DNA of 64,000 nucleotides, taken from assembly GCA_038405435.1 (NCBI GenBank), contig JBBYHZ010000014.1. The stretch is one strand, 5' to 3'. Shown one piece after another: positions 8,313 to 17,900 of the stretch. Made by a program: the position numbers and the translations under genes. Position 1 is the stretch's first letter, and each line of letters begins with the position of its first letter. The notes below the pieces were generated by a model, which saw only the letters and a list, made by a program, of their open reading frames with translations, was not told the origin of the DNA and searched no databases. The stretch is from Dryocola clanedunensis_A (GTDB lineage: Bacteria > Pseudomonadota > Gammaproteobacteria > Enterobacterales > Enterobacteriaceae).

Positions 8313-10370
8313 TTATCCTTTCGCTAAAAACACTTCCACCCCAAATGCCGCAAGCGAATACTGATGCCCCTTCAACCCGCCGACGTTCAGCAGCGGTTCA
8401 AGAGCACGGTTCTCTTCTGCCAGCTCGAGCGTCATCGCGCTATCGCTATAGTTCTGCACGAAAATAAATGTATTTCCGTCATTCTGTCTTGCCGTAGCGA
8501 CCGCGCCTTGCGGGATCCTCATTGAGGTACAGCCAGCAATTCCATGCTTATCCGCAATCTGTCGGTAGAAATCCTTCAGGAAATCCCCCCCCGTTCTGGC
8601 GGCCAGGTAATATGCCTGCCCTTTCCCAAACGGGTTGCGCGTCAGCGCGGGTCTGCCCTTGTAGAAATCCTGCTGATAGACGCCAAGCACCCGTGCAGTT
8701 TCAGCATGAATCAGATCGCAAAGCTCAAGGCAGGCATATTCACGGCCCGACTCCTCCCAGCCTTCCCCCGTAAGGGCGATCTGATTTGTTTCACCATCGT
8801 ACAGGCTGTCGATCTCTTCGGACCAGATGCCCAGCACTTCACGCAGCGGGCCGGGAAAGCCGCCGGTGTAACAGAGGTCATCTTCGTTCACGATCCCCGA
8901 CCAGTAGGTAGTAATAAAGACGCCGCCCGCGGCAACAAACTCGTTCACTCGTGCGGCAAACTCTTCGTTCACCATGTAAAGCATCGGCGCGACGATGACC
9001 TGATACCGGCTGAGGTCAGAGCGCTGTGAAACAATATCCAGAGGAATATTCAGCTGCCACAAAGCCTGGTAATGCTGCTGCACCGTCTCCTCGAATTTTA
9101 TACCGCAGTTGCGCGGGCCCGCCGAGTCGTTCACCGCCCAGCGGTTATCCCAGTCGTAAACAATGGCGACCTCCGCGCAGTAGTCCGTCCCAGCGGCGCT
9201 CGCCAGCTTCTCAAGCGCGACGCCGACCTGCTTCACATCCTGCCCAACGCGCGTATTGATGTGCCCTACGTGATCCACTACCGCACCATGGAATTTTTCG
9301 ATTGAGCCGCGGCTTTTACGCCACTGAAAATATTGCACGGAATCCGAACCGTGGGCGATGGCCTGCAGCGCAGAAAGCTGATGCATGCCGGGCTTTTTAA
9401 GTTTGCTTACCGGCTGCCAGCTGGTCGTACCCGGCGTGGACTCCATCAGCAAAAAGGGTAACCCCGGCTTCAGGCTGCGCATCAGGTCGAAGGTGAACGC
9501 CGTGTACGAAGCCAGAGCCTGCTGATCGCGCGTCTGATGCCATTCCGGATAGCTGTCCCAGGAGATGAAATCAACCTCACGGGCGAGACGCCAGTAATCG
9601 TAGTCGTAAAATACGCCGTGGAAGTTCGTGGTAGCAGGCAGCGATGGATTGAACGCCTTCACCGACTGCACCTCATGGCGACAAAACAGCGCCACCTGCT
9701 CGCTGACGAAGCGGCGCCAGTCGATATTCAGCGCGTGGACGGACTGCTCCCCCAGCGGTCCCGGCGAGTGGATCTGGCTCCAGGATGAATATTCATGGCT
9801 CCAGAAAGTGCTCCACCAGCGGCGGTTGAGGTTGTCGAGCGTCTGGTATTTCTCTTTCAGCCAGCCGCGAAAATTCTGCTGGCAGAGTTCGCAGTGGCAC
9901 TCCCCGCCGTACTCGTTAGAAATATGCCAGGCAAGCACCGCGGGATGGCTGGCATAGCGTTTCGCCAGCTGTTCGTTAATCTTCCCCGTCAGCCTTTTAT
10001 AGGCCGGGGAGGAGTAGCAGTGGTTGTGCCGCTCGCCGTGCAGATTCTTATTTAACTCTTTCGTGGTTCTCAGCGTTTCCGGATAGTTTTTCGATACCCA
10101 GGCTGGCTTTGCGCCGCTCGGCGTAGCCAGAAACACAGAGATACCGCTGGCGTAAAGTTTATCGATAATCTCGTCCAGCCAGGCAAACTGGTAATTTCCT
10201 TCCTGCGGCTCTAGCTTTGACCAGCTGAATATGCCCACCGACATCACGTTGCACTTTGTCTCTTTCATCATCGCAATGTCTTTTTCAAGAATATCCGGGC
10301 GGTCCAGCCACTGATCGGGATTGTAATCTGCGCCGTGCAGGAAATTCAGCGCCGGAAATAATTTGCTCAT
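8313..10370 (-). CDS. GH42 beta-galactosidase
   Basis: The 685-residue cytoplasmic protein has no signal peptide. The glycoside hydrolase 42 hallmarks are visible: acid/base Glu in ISNEYGG (E153), nucleophile Glu in LLMESTPG (E310), and the four-cysteine zinc cluster formed by C118 with C158, C160 and C163. A glutamine-amidotransferase-like middle domain and a small C-terminal beta domain follow, as usual in the family. It would hydrolyse terminal beta-galactosides, probably oligosaccharides taken up by the permease encoded just upstream. The two genes are 10 bp apart and form an operon under the divergent LacI-type repressor. The natural substrate, lactose or plant galactan pieces, is uncertain. 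Confidence 0.93.
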   Translation of the reverse strand: MSKLFPALNFLHGADYNPDQWLDRPDILEKDIAMMKETKCNVMSVGIFSWSKLEPQEGNYQFAWLDEIIDKLYASGISVFLATPSGAKPAWVSKNYPETLRTTKELNKNLHGERHNHCYSSPAYKRLTGKINEQLAKRYASHPAVLAWHISNEYGGECHCELCQQNFRGWLKEKYQTLDNLNRRWWSTFWSHEYSSWSQIHSPGPLGEQSVHALNIDWRRFVSEQVALFCRHEVQSVKAFNPSLPATTNFHGVFYDYDYWRLAREVDFISWDSYPEWHQTRDQQALASYTAFTFDLMRSLKPGLPFLLMESTPGTTSWQPVSKLKKPGMHQLSALQAIAHGSDSVQYFQWRKSRGSIEKFHGAVVDHVGHINTRVGQDVKQVGVALEKLASAAGTDYCAEVAIVYDWDNRWAVNDSAGPRNCGIKFEETVQQHYQALWQLNIPLDIVSQRSDLSRYQVIVAPMLYMVNEEFAARVNEFVAAGGVFITTYWSGIVNEDDLCYTGGFPGPLREVLGIWSEEIDSLYDGETNQIALTGEGWEESGREYACLELCDLIHAETARVLGVYQQDFYKGRPALTRNPFGKGQAYYLAARTGGDFLKDFYRQIADKHGIAGCTSMRIPQGAVATARQNDGNTFIFVQNYSDSAMTLELAEENRALEPLLNVGGLKGHQYSLAAFGVEVFLAKG

Positions 10371-10380
10371 ACCGCCTCCG

Positions 10381-11613
10381 TTAAGCTAAGGACTCTCTCT
10401 CCTGAGAAAGATTAATGACTTTATCTTTGCTGTTTCTCAGCGAGAACACTGAGAAAAGCGTGAAGATCCCTGAAATAATTCCCAGGATAATGTATGCGTT
10501 AGCAAAACCGATGGTGTCGTATAAATACCCAACTATCGGTGAATAAACCGTAGTGGCAATGGATGCCGCAAACAGCACCAGTAAATAGATGGTGGAAGAT
10601 AATTTGTGGTCGAAGTTCTGGGCGATAAATTTAAATACTGAAATAAGGATCAGCGGTTTTTCAATCGCGTGCATCATTTTTACCGCCGCAATCCACACCG
10701 GCCCCAGCGGCACGGCAGAGCCAAGTATGCGCACGGACATAATCGTCCCGGCGATGACCAGCGCCCATTTCGCCCCCACGCGGTTGACAAACCATGGCAT
10801 CAGGCCCAGGAAAAGCGTCTCGAAGCAGACCTGCACGGAGGCCAGCGTGCCGTACCATTTGTTACCCACGTCAACGCTTGAGAACTGCATTGAGAAATAC
10901 TGGGCAAACTGCTGGTCGTAGGTGTCGTAAATCTGGGTGACAAACAGGGTAAAAATAATCAGCATCCAGAACTGCTTATTTTTCGCCAGTTCAAAGACGT
11001 GCGCCGCTTTTAGCGATGACGTCATTTTTTCCTCTTCGAGGGTGACTTCAATTTTGGTCAGCATAAAACAGACCGCGGCCATAACGATGGCGATACTGGC
11101 CAGCCAGAATGAAAGATTAGGGTTTTCGTTAATATTACGGCCCACAATATAAGCCGCGGCCGCCCAGCCTAATGAGCCCCACATTCTTACCCGACCGTAT
11201 TCAAAAGAATAGCGCCGGGAGATTTTGTCGATATAAGAGTCGATAACGCCGCAGCCGGAGTTAAAAATAATCCCCAGATAGATACCGCCCAGCACGGCGC
11301 CAATCCAGAATGAGTTCACCAGCAGTGGCGCATAGACATAAATAAAGAACGGCCCTATCGGCAGCAGCAGCGCAACGATCAGGAATATCAGTGATTTTTT
11401 CGTGCCGAACTTATCGGAAATATAGCCAAAGAACGGCTGCATGGTCAGCGCGATAAAAGCATTGATCGCGTACAGCCAGCCGGTTTTGGTGGCGCTAATC
11501 CCCAAATGCTGCGTGGTCCAGATAACAAAAAAGGCCATTGTTGAGGACCAGGCAAAGAGATAGAGGAAATCGAAAAGACTTAAAAGGATGTAGTTCCTTT
11601 TGCCGGTAACCAT
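10381..11613 (-). CDS. LacY-type oligosaccharide:H+ symporter (MFS)
   Basis: The 410-residue protein has twelve predicted helices and clear LacY/CscB/RafB family similarity. Residues matching LacY functional sites include Arg144 in GRVRMWG, Arg302 in GTIMSVR, and the His322/Glu325 pair in HAIEKP. The position of LacY Glu126 is Asp in IDSYIDK. In helix VIII the acidic residue (LacY Glu269) appears one helical turn later in CFETLF if aligned without gaps, suggesting altered sugar preference. It is the first gene of the operon with the GH42 enzyme and supplies its substrate across the inner membrane. The regulator is divergent, across about 330 bp containing paired operators. Confidence 0.9.
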   Translation of the reverse strand: MVTGKRNYILLSLFDFLYLFAWSSTMAFFVIWTTQHLGISATKTGWLYAINAFIALTMQPFFGYISDKFGTKKSLIFLIVALLLPIGPFFIYVYAPLLVNSFWIGAVLGGIYLGIIFNSGCGVIDSYIDKISRRYSFEYGRVRMWGSLGWAAAAYIVGRNINENPNLSFWLASIAIVMAAVCFMLTKIEVTLEEEKMTSSLKAAHVFELAKNKQFWMLIIFTLFVTQIYDTYDQQFAQYFSMQFSSVDVGNKWYGTLASVQVCFETLFLGLMPWFVNRVGAKWALVIAGTIMSVRILGSAVPLGPVWIAAVKMMHAIEKPLILISVFKFIAQNFDHKLSSTIYLLVLFAASIATTVYSPIVGYLYDTIGFANAYIILGIISGIFTLFSVFSLRNSKDKVINLSQERESLA

Positions 11614-11724
11614 CTTTTTTTCCTTATGAGGGAACAGAGTCGGTGCTTCGCCGGTTTTTGGGGGGCGAATCGCGTTTTTGTTGTGTCAGGGTTGCTCTGC
11701 TGTGTCGCGGCCTTTTGCTTAAGT

Positions 11725-11745
11725 CAAAATGTACGACGTTCACAT
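11725..11745. promoter_or_regulatory. Probable LacI-family operator, permease side
   Basis: CAAAATGT, four variable bases, then CGTTCACAT. The same two blocks occur in inverted orientation at 11870-11890. A TTGACT-like -35 element on the minus strand overlaps this site, so repressor binding would block the permease promoter. Confidence 0.6.
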
Positions 11746-11869
11746 CAGTGGGTTACATACAATACCTGGCATATCGTTCAAACAACACCCGCTGACGCAA
11801 ACTGTAAGACACCTCACATATCGTCATTTTAAAAGCTAAAAAAGGTGAAGACGATCGCAAAAACGCCGC

Positions 11870-11890
11870 ATGTGAACGTACGACATTTTG
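11870..11890. promoter_or_regulatory. Probable LacI-family operator, regulator side
   Basis: This is the inverted copy of the 11725 site: ATGTGAACG, four variable bases, ACATTTTG. It abuts a TATAGT -10-like hexamer at 11892-11897, so the repressor would also control its own gene. About 145 bp between site centres would allow DNA looping. Confidence 0.6.
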
Positions 11891-11943
11891 GTATAGTAGA
11901 GCACAACAAAATGGATGAAAGCCGACAAAACGAAAAGGATCGG

Positions 11944-12951
11944 ATGAGCAAAAGTAAAAATGCGACGCTGGAAGACGTTGCCCGCCGCGCGGGGGTTTCT
12001 TACCAGACCGTCTCCAGAGTGCTTAATAAATCTGTGAACGTAGCGGAAAAGACGCGTGTTCGCGTCGAGCAGGCAATTGAGGAACTGCGCTACGTACCTA
12101 ATCGCCTGGCGCAGCAGCTCGTAGGCAAACGCGCGCTAACCCTGGGACTGATTACCACTTCCCTTGCCCTTCACGCCCCTTCGCAGATTGCCGCATCCGT
12201 TAAGAAATATGCCAGCCAGGACGGCTACCAGCTACTTATCTCAATGATTGACGAGCACAATGCCGCCGCTATTCAGCAGTCCATCAACGACTTTAAGTCC
12301 CAGTTTGTCGACAGAATTATCATTAACGTCCCGCTGGAAACCGCTACCGCCACCGCTATCGCAGAAGAGAATCAGGACGTTATCTGCCTTTTCCTCGACG
12401 TTGCGCCAGACAGCGGCGTATTTCACGTTATTTTCAACCCGGACAACGGTACCCGTGAAAGCGTTAAACGGCTGTATGAGTCAGGACACCGGCAGATGGC
12501 GCTGATGCCCGGCCCGCAGCATGCTATTTCAGCGCAGCTGCGTTTAGCTGGCTGGCAGGCCTGCCTGAAGGGCTATGGCTTAACCCCATCCGCCACGGTG
12601 TTTGGTTCATGGGATGCGCAAAGCGGCTATGAACGTACGCAGAGGCTGCTCGAGGATAAAGCGGAATTTACCGCACTGCTGGTAGGCAACGACCAGATGG
12701 CCCTGGGCGTTTTAAGCGCCTTACAGGAGGCGCAGATTGCGGTGCCACGGCAGGTTTCGGTCATTGGCTATGATGACAGCTACGAAAGCGCCTTTTTCAT
12801 CCCCGCCCTCACGACCGTCCGGCTGGATCTGGACGCCCAGGGAAAAGAGGCGGTCGCCAGAGCGCTGGCGGCAGCGCCGGGCAAAGTAGCAGACAGCTGC
12901 ATTCTTCAGGCGGAGTTTGTGTTGCGTAAATCGATTCAGAAAATTAAATAG
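11944..12951 (+). CDS. LacI-family transcriptional repressor
   Basis: The 335-residue protein has an N-terminal LacI helix-turn-helix (ATLEDVARRAGVSYQTVSRV) and hinge helix (NRLAQQLVG), then a periplasmic-binding-protein-like sugar domain. Recognition-helix residues YQT match E. coli LacI. It is divergent from the permease/GH42 operon and almost certainly represses it until a galactoside binds. Two inverted operator-like sites lie in between. The ATG at 11944 is preferred since it starts directly before the helix-turn-helix, with AAGGA 4 bases upstream; an ATG at 11911 would add 11 residues without a good ribosome site. Confidence 0.9.
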   Translation: MSKSKNATLEDVARRAGVSYQTVSRVLNKSVNVAEKTRVRVEQAIEELRYVPNRLAQQLVGKRALTLGLITTSLALHAPSQIAASVKKYASQDGYQLLISMIDEHNAAAIQQSINDFKSQFVDRIIINVPLETATATAIAEENQDVICLFLDVAPDSGVFHVIFNPDNGTRESVKRLYESGHRQMALMPGPQHAISAQLRLAGWQACLKGYGLTPSATVFGSWDAQSGYERTQRLLEDKAEFTALLVGNDQMALGVLSALQEAQIAVPRQVSVIGYDDSYESAFFIPALTTVRLDLDAQGKEAVARALAAAPGKVADSCILQAEFVLRKSIQKIK

Positions 12952-12963
12952 CAGCGAACGCAG

Positions 12964-12989
12964 GTCGGATAACCACGTAGTCATCCGAC
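12964..12989. repeat. REP-like palindrome between convergent genes
   Basis: GTCGGAT pairs with ATCCGAC around a 12-base centre. It lies between the converging lacI-type gene and yahJ and may act as a terminator or transcript stabiliser. Confidence 0.55.
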
Positions 12990-12996
12990 ATAACAG

Positions 12997-14385
12997 TTAA
13001 ACGCCCACGCTTCCCCAGACCATCTCACCCTTATGGAAAGTGGCGGTACGCGGTGAAATGCGCGCGACCGCTTCCGCAGAGCAGGATGCGTCCACCAGCA
13101 CGAAGCTTGCGTCGTCCTCAGCCTTAGGCCACACCCGCTCGCCGCTGTCGTTAAGCGGCAGGATATTCCCGGTGGCAATCGCCAGCGATCGCGACAGCGA
13201 CAGCTCGCTCGGGCGGACGTAGAGCTGGGCGTAGAGGTTCGCCTTCTCCAGCATGTCCCCCAGGCCGTACGGCGACCAGTGGTCGATCACGCTGTCGGTG
13301 CCCGTCATCACAAACACGCCCTTCTCCTGAAGCTGCTTTAGCGGCATATGCATCGTGCCGATGGGAACGGTTGAGGCGAGGGTTATCCGCTGGGCCGCCA
13401 TGCGCGCGCCGATGGCGTCCACCTCCTGCTCGTTCATCATCGCCAGCGCAAAGCCGTGGCTGATGGTCAGCTTGCCCTTGAGCTGCGGGGTTTTCTCCAC
13501 CGTTTCAACCATATACTTCACCGCAGCGATGCCCGCCGGGCTGGTTTCATGCAGGTGAATGTCCACGCCTTTATTGTAATCCAGCGCGATCTGGAACATG
13601 GCGTCGAGGGATTTTTCCATCGCGCCGTCAACGTTTGTTGGATCAAGGCCGCCCACGTAGTGCGCCCCGGCCTGCATCGCGTCGCGCATCAGCGCTACGG
13701 AGTTGGAGTGCAGCAGACCGTGCTGCGGGAAGGCGACGATTTCACAGCTGAAGCCGGATTTACGCTGCTCCAGCACCGCCTGCAGGTTTTCCAGATTCTT
13801 AAGCCCCGACACCGGCTCCACGTTGCAGTGGCTGCGGGCGATGGTCGAGCCCTTCGACTGAATCAGGTCGATGAGCTTCCCGGCGCGCTCCCGGGTATAG
13901 GGCTGCAGCTCCGGCAGCAGCTTTTGCTCCAGGGCAATCATGTCCATGATGGTTGTCCCCTGCGGGCGGTTGTGAACGCGCCACGGGCCGCCGTAGAAGG
14001 TTTTGTCCAGATGGATGTGCATGTCGCGCATGGCGGGCAGCAGCAGTCTGCTCCCGGCATCGTAGTGGGCAAGCGCGGCGTCCGGGTGCTGCCTGTTTGC
14101 GAGCAGGGCCGCAATTTTGCCGTCTTTAATTTCCAGCGTTGTCAGCTCGGTTTTGGTTGCCACCACGGTTTGCCCGTCGCGCGCAAAGCCGGCCTCCAGC
14201 AGCACGTTGTCCAGATAGTAATGCTTTTCTTTAATGGCGCTCCTGGCGTTGGCTGGCTCACAGGTCGCTGATGCAGGTTTAGCAGCATACGCCATCGACC
14301 CCGTTGCGCCCAGAATCGCGCAGGCCGCCGCCATCTTGCCGCCGCCGCTTAAAAAGTTACGGCGGCTTTTGTCAGTTGTGCTCAT
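12997..14385 (-). CDS. yahJ: YahJ-like amidohydrolase/deaminase with Tat signal
   Basis: The 462-residue protein resembles E. coli YahJ along its full length. It begins with a twin-arginine signal (SRRNFLSGG followed by a hydrophobic stretch ending at AYA), so it should be exported folded. The metal-dependent amidohydrolase motifs are present: HIHLDK, HLHET, SHGF and TGTDS, as in cytosine deaminase-type enzymes. The true substrate is unknown. The start chosen gives MSTTDKSRRN and overlaps the end of the yahI fragment by 14 bases, which fits the yahI-yahJ operon order known in E. coli. With yahI broken, the gene may have lost its natural promoter. Confidence 0.85.
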   Translation of the reverse strand: MSTTDKSRRNFLSGGGKMAAACAILGATGSMAYAAKPASATCEPANARSAIKEKHYYLDNVLLEAGFARDGQTVVATKTELTTLEIKDGKIAALLANRQHPDAALAHYDAGSRLLLPAMRDMHIHLDKTFYGGPWRVHNRPQGTTIMDMIALEQKLLPELQPYTRERAGKLIDLIQSKGSTIARSHCNVEPVSGLKNLENLQAVLEQRKSGFSCEIVAFPQHGLLHSNSVALMRDAMQAGAHYVGGLDPTNVDGAMEKSLDAMFQIALDYNKGVDIHLHETSPAGIAAVKYMVETVEKTPQLKGKLTISHGFALAMMNEQEVDAIGARMAAQRITLASTVPIGTMHMPLKQLQEKGVFVMTGTDSVIDHWSPYGLGDMLEKANLYAQLYVRPSELSLSRSLAIATGNILPLNDSGERVWPKAEDDASFVLVDASCSAEAVARISPRTATFHKGEMVWGSVGV

Positions 14386-14772
14386 CGGGTTCTCCCTCTC
14401 GATCATTAACAATATGCGTGCCGGTTTCGCCGCGCAGGGCTTCCGGCAACTTCTCTGGCGTGGTGATAATCACACGCCTGCTGCCGTGGCGCAGAAAGGC
14501 GAGGCTGGCGGTAATTTTCGGCAGCATGCTGCCCGGCGGGAAGTGGCCTTCGGCGCTGTAGCGCGCCATTTCCGCTACCGTGACCTCATTCAGTTCGCGC
14601 TGCTCCGGCCTGCCGAAGTGGACGCACACTTTCTCCACGCCGGTGGTGATAATCAGAATGTCCGCGCTGACTTCACGGGCCAGCAGCGCGGTGGAGAGAT
14701 CTTTGTCGATAACCGCGTCAACGCTCCGGTAGTCGCCCTGCGCGCTGCGGATCACCGGGATGCCGCCACCGG
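14372..14772 (-). pseudogene. yahI: C-terminal remnant of a carbamate kinase-like gene (yahI)
   Basis: About 130 codons read as the C-terminal part of a carbamate kinase: GGGIPVI, VDAVIDKD, LLAREVSADI, and FPPGSMLPK near the end. These are the family's nucleotide- and substrate-binding segments. Carbamate kinases have about 310 residues, so roughly 60 percent is missing from the 5' side. Homology stops abruptly near 14772, and an in-frame TAA lies about 45 bases further upstream. The remnant still overlaps the yahJ start as in an intact operon, so the loss is a deletion or rearrangement ending at this point. Confidence 0.8.
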
Positions 14773-14857
14773 GCAGGTGACGAGGTGGATTAAAAAGCAG
14801 TTTGGCGCAGGAGGATTGTTAGCGGAGATTTATGCGGTTTTGCTGTACCGGGAATGA
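14773..14857 (+). other. Possible 3' end fragment of an unidentified gene
   Basis: Directly next to the yahI break, the plus strand reads QVTRWIKKQFGAGG, LLAEIYAV and YRE, then stop. This looks like the natural C-terminus of a protein abutting the break, but I cannot assign a family and a short open frame can occur by chance. Confidence 0.22.
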
Positions 14858-14865
14858 TTAATTTT

Positions 14866-14910
14866 GTCGGATGACGCTGCGCTTACCCGACCGGGGATCG
14901 CAGCGTCATC
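14866..14910. repeat. BIME-type inverted repeat after the autotransporter gene
   Basis: GATGACGCTGCG (from 14870) pairs with CGCAGCGTCATC (14899-14910). It lies immediately downstream of the autotransporter stop codon and can fold into a long stem that may serve as its terminator. Confidence 0.7.
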
Positions 14911-14919
14911 CTCCTTTTT

Positions 14920-17900
14920 CTAGAAGCGGATCTTCATCCCCAGCGATCCGTTAAAGTCGTTCTCGATTTTGCTGTTCGAGCCGCCGTTCTGGAAGCTCCT
15001 GCCCACCTCGGTGTAGGCCTGCACGTCTTTGGTGACCGCCCAGGTTGTCCCCACCGCCACTTCCGTTGTGCTGTACTGCTGGTCCGCCGTGATGGTCGTT
15101 GCGCCCGCGTTGCTGGCGGTATTCTCAAAGCTCGCCGTGTCGCTGCCGTCGGAAAGCTCCTGCCACAGGTTGACCCGCACGTAGGGCTTCACCTTGCCCT
15201 GGCTGGTGTCGTAGTCCGCTGAAAGCCTCAGGCCCAGGCGGCCAATAATCGCGTCGTCAGCGTCGATGGAGGCACGGGTTTTAGCGTCGCCTTTTAAAGT
15301 GACGCTGTCAAAATCGCTGTGCTGCCAGATGAGCTGCGCCTGCGGTTCGATGGACCAGTTGCTGTCCCACAGCGCCCACGGTTTGCCCACTTCGACCGAC
15401 GCGAGATAGCTGTTGCCGTCCGGGCTGTAGGTGTCGTTCTGCTGCTGATTTTTCAGATCGACGCTGTGGTTGCCGTACTGCAGAACGTTGTCGACGTAGA
15501 AGCCGTTTTCATGCGTCCAGGTCGCGTAGCCGCCGAGATAAACCGACAGCGTGGAGTTATAGCCCGCTACGCCGTAGCCGCCGCTGTTTTCGCCCTTAAC
15601 GCTGCTGTCGACGTCCAGCACGGTGGTGTACAGCCCGGCCCGCCAGTTCTGGTCGTAGTACAGGTCGAAGCCCATCTGCATCCCGTTGATGCTGGTATCA
15701 GACTCGCTGCGGGTCTGGTCGTTAAGCTTTTGATTGCTCGACTGGGCGATATAGCGCGCCCAGAAGCGCGGCTCGTTATCCTCCGGTACGTTAACGTTAT
15801 ACGGCTCCTCGTCCCCCACGCGCAGATGCAGCGTGCCGAGCACGGCCAGGTCCGCCTGGCGAATGGTTGAGGCCACGCTGGTAAAGACCGGTACTTCAGG
15901 GCGGTAAGCCGTGCGCAGGAACCAGTCCTCGCCCTGCCCCTGTGCGTTACCGGCAAACAGGCGATACTCCCACGCGCCCGCTTCCAGATGGTCTGCGCCT
16001 ATGGTGAACGCATCTTTAGTGGTCTGCGCGGTGGTGGTCGCGCCGTTGGTGGCCTGCACCACGGCAATACCGTCGCCGTCCGTCTGCTCGCCGAGCTGGC
16101 TGACGTCGATATCCAGCAGGGTTCTGCCGCTCGCCGTGCCGCCGTTGATCACCAGCCTGTCCGCCACGCCCGGGCTGTGCTGCTGGGCGGCGATTTGCAC
16201 CGTGCCGTCCAGGCCAACGTAATCGCCGTTGACCGTCAGCGTCGAGCCGACATTCCTGCCGCGCAGGCTAACCGTGCCCTGGTTGACGAGCGCGCCAACT
16301 ACCTGATTCTGGCCGCCGGTATCCAGCAGCGCCCCCCGGCTGACAACGTGGGCAGAGTCCGCGCTGAACTTGTTCGCGCCCAGCGCCCGCAGCGTTCCGC
16401 TCTGCACAAGCGTGGTGCCGCTGTAGCTGTTATTACCGCTGAGTATCGTGCTGCCGCTACCCTGCTGCCAGAGCTGGCCGCTGCCGGTGATATCGCCGTT
16501 CAGCAGCAGCGTATTGCTGCGGTTTACCTGCAGCACGCCGTTGTTGAGGATATCCCCCGTCACGCCGCCGGTTTCCCCGCCCGTCCCCAGCTGAAGGTTG
16601 CCCTCGCTGATCGTGGTGCTGCGGAGATAGGTACTGTCCTGGGTCAGGGTTAACGTACCCGCGCCGACTTTGGTGAGCGCGCCCAGGCCGCTGACCGCTG
16701 AGAGCAGGGACACGCTGTTGCCGTTGGTATCTATCGTGCCGCCGGTAAGGCCAAGGATGACGGCGCGTGCCGTGTCGAAGGCCGCGCCGTAGCGCAGCGT
16801 CCCGCCGTTCAGCGCAACGTTCGTTCCGGCCTGCCCGAGGCTGGCGTCACGCGCGACCTGCAGCACCCCGCCGCTGACGGTAGTGCCGCCCGCATAGCTG
16901 TTTTCGCCGTTCAGCAGCAGCGTACCGAGATCGGTTTTATCGATGCCGCCGCTGCCCGCAATCGCCGAGTTGATGGTGGTGGTGTATCTCGCGCCCCGCA
17001 GAGTCCCGTCCCCAACGCGCAGCTTTGTGTCGGCCGTGTTGGTGGTGATCGTCCCGTCGTTAATCACGTAGCCGTCGGTGGTGAACTGCGCGCCGCTGAT
17101 GCGCACTTCGCCCAGGCTGTTATCCACCGTGACGTTGCCCGCCTCGCCGCCAAAGATGGCAAACGAACCGTCGCTGAACGGCGCGTTGATGCGGCCCGCG
17201 GGTTTAACCGCATCCGTCGACCAGTTGTCGTTCCCGGCGCTGTTCTGCCACACGCCGTCGCCGCCCTCAATTTCACGGTTGTTTTTCGTCGAGCCGTCCG
17301 CCGGGCCGTTGCCGTCCCAGAAGTTCAGGACCACGCCGGTGCGGTTGATCAGGTTGACCTGGCCCGCCACCGAGGTCTGCACATACAGGTCGTCCGCCGC
17401 CGGAGGCGCGGAGCCGATATCAAGCGTGTTATCGGTCAGGCTGCCCGTGTAGTTGAAGACCCGGTAGACGCCGACGTCGAACGAGCCGCCCGGCGTCTGG
17501 GTGATGTTCAGCTTGCCGTCGAGGTTCAGATCGCCGTTGACGTTAATCAGATCGTTGAGCGCCCCACCGGCGGTAAACGCCCGGCCAAACTGGAAGTCCA
17601 GCTGCGAATTCTGGTTAAGGGTCATGGCCCCGGTGGTCAGCTCTCCGACGCTGGTTAAGTCCGCCCCGGCGGCAAGATGGGCGTTATCCGCCACGTTTAC
17701 CGCGCCGCCAATCACCCCGGCACCGCCAAGCGTGGCGCCGTCGTTCACCGTTACGTTCCCCGTCGCGGCCTGCTGGTTGCCGTTAACCAGCAGCGCGCCC
17801 TGCTGCACGGAGGTCGCCCCGGTCCAGGTATTATCCCCGGTCAGGGTCAGCGTACCGCTGCCGACTTTTCCGAGGCTGCCGCCGCTGCCGCTGATAACCC

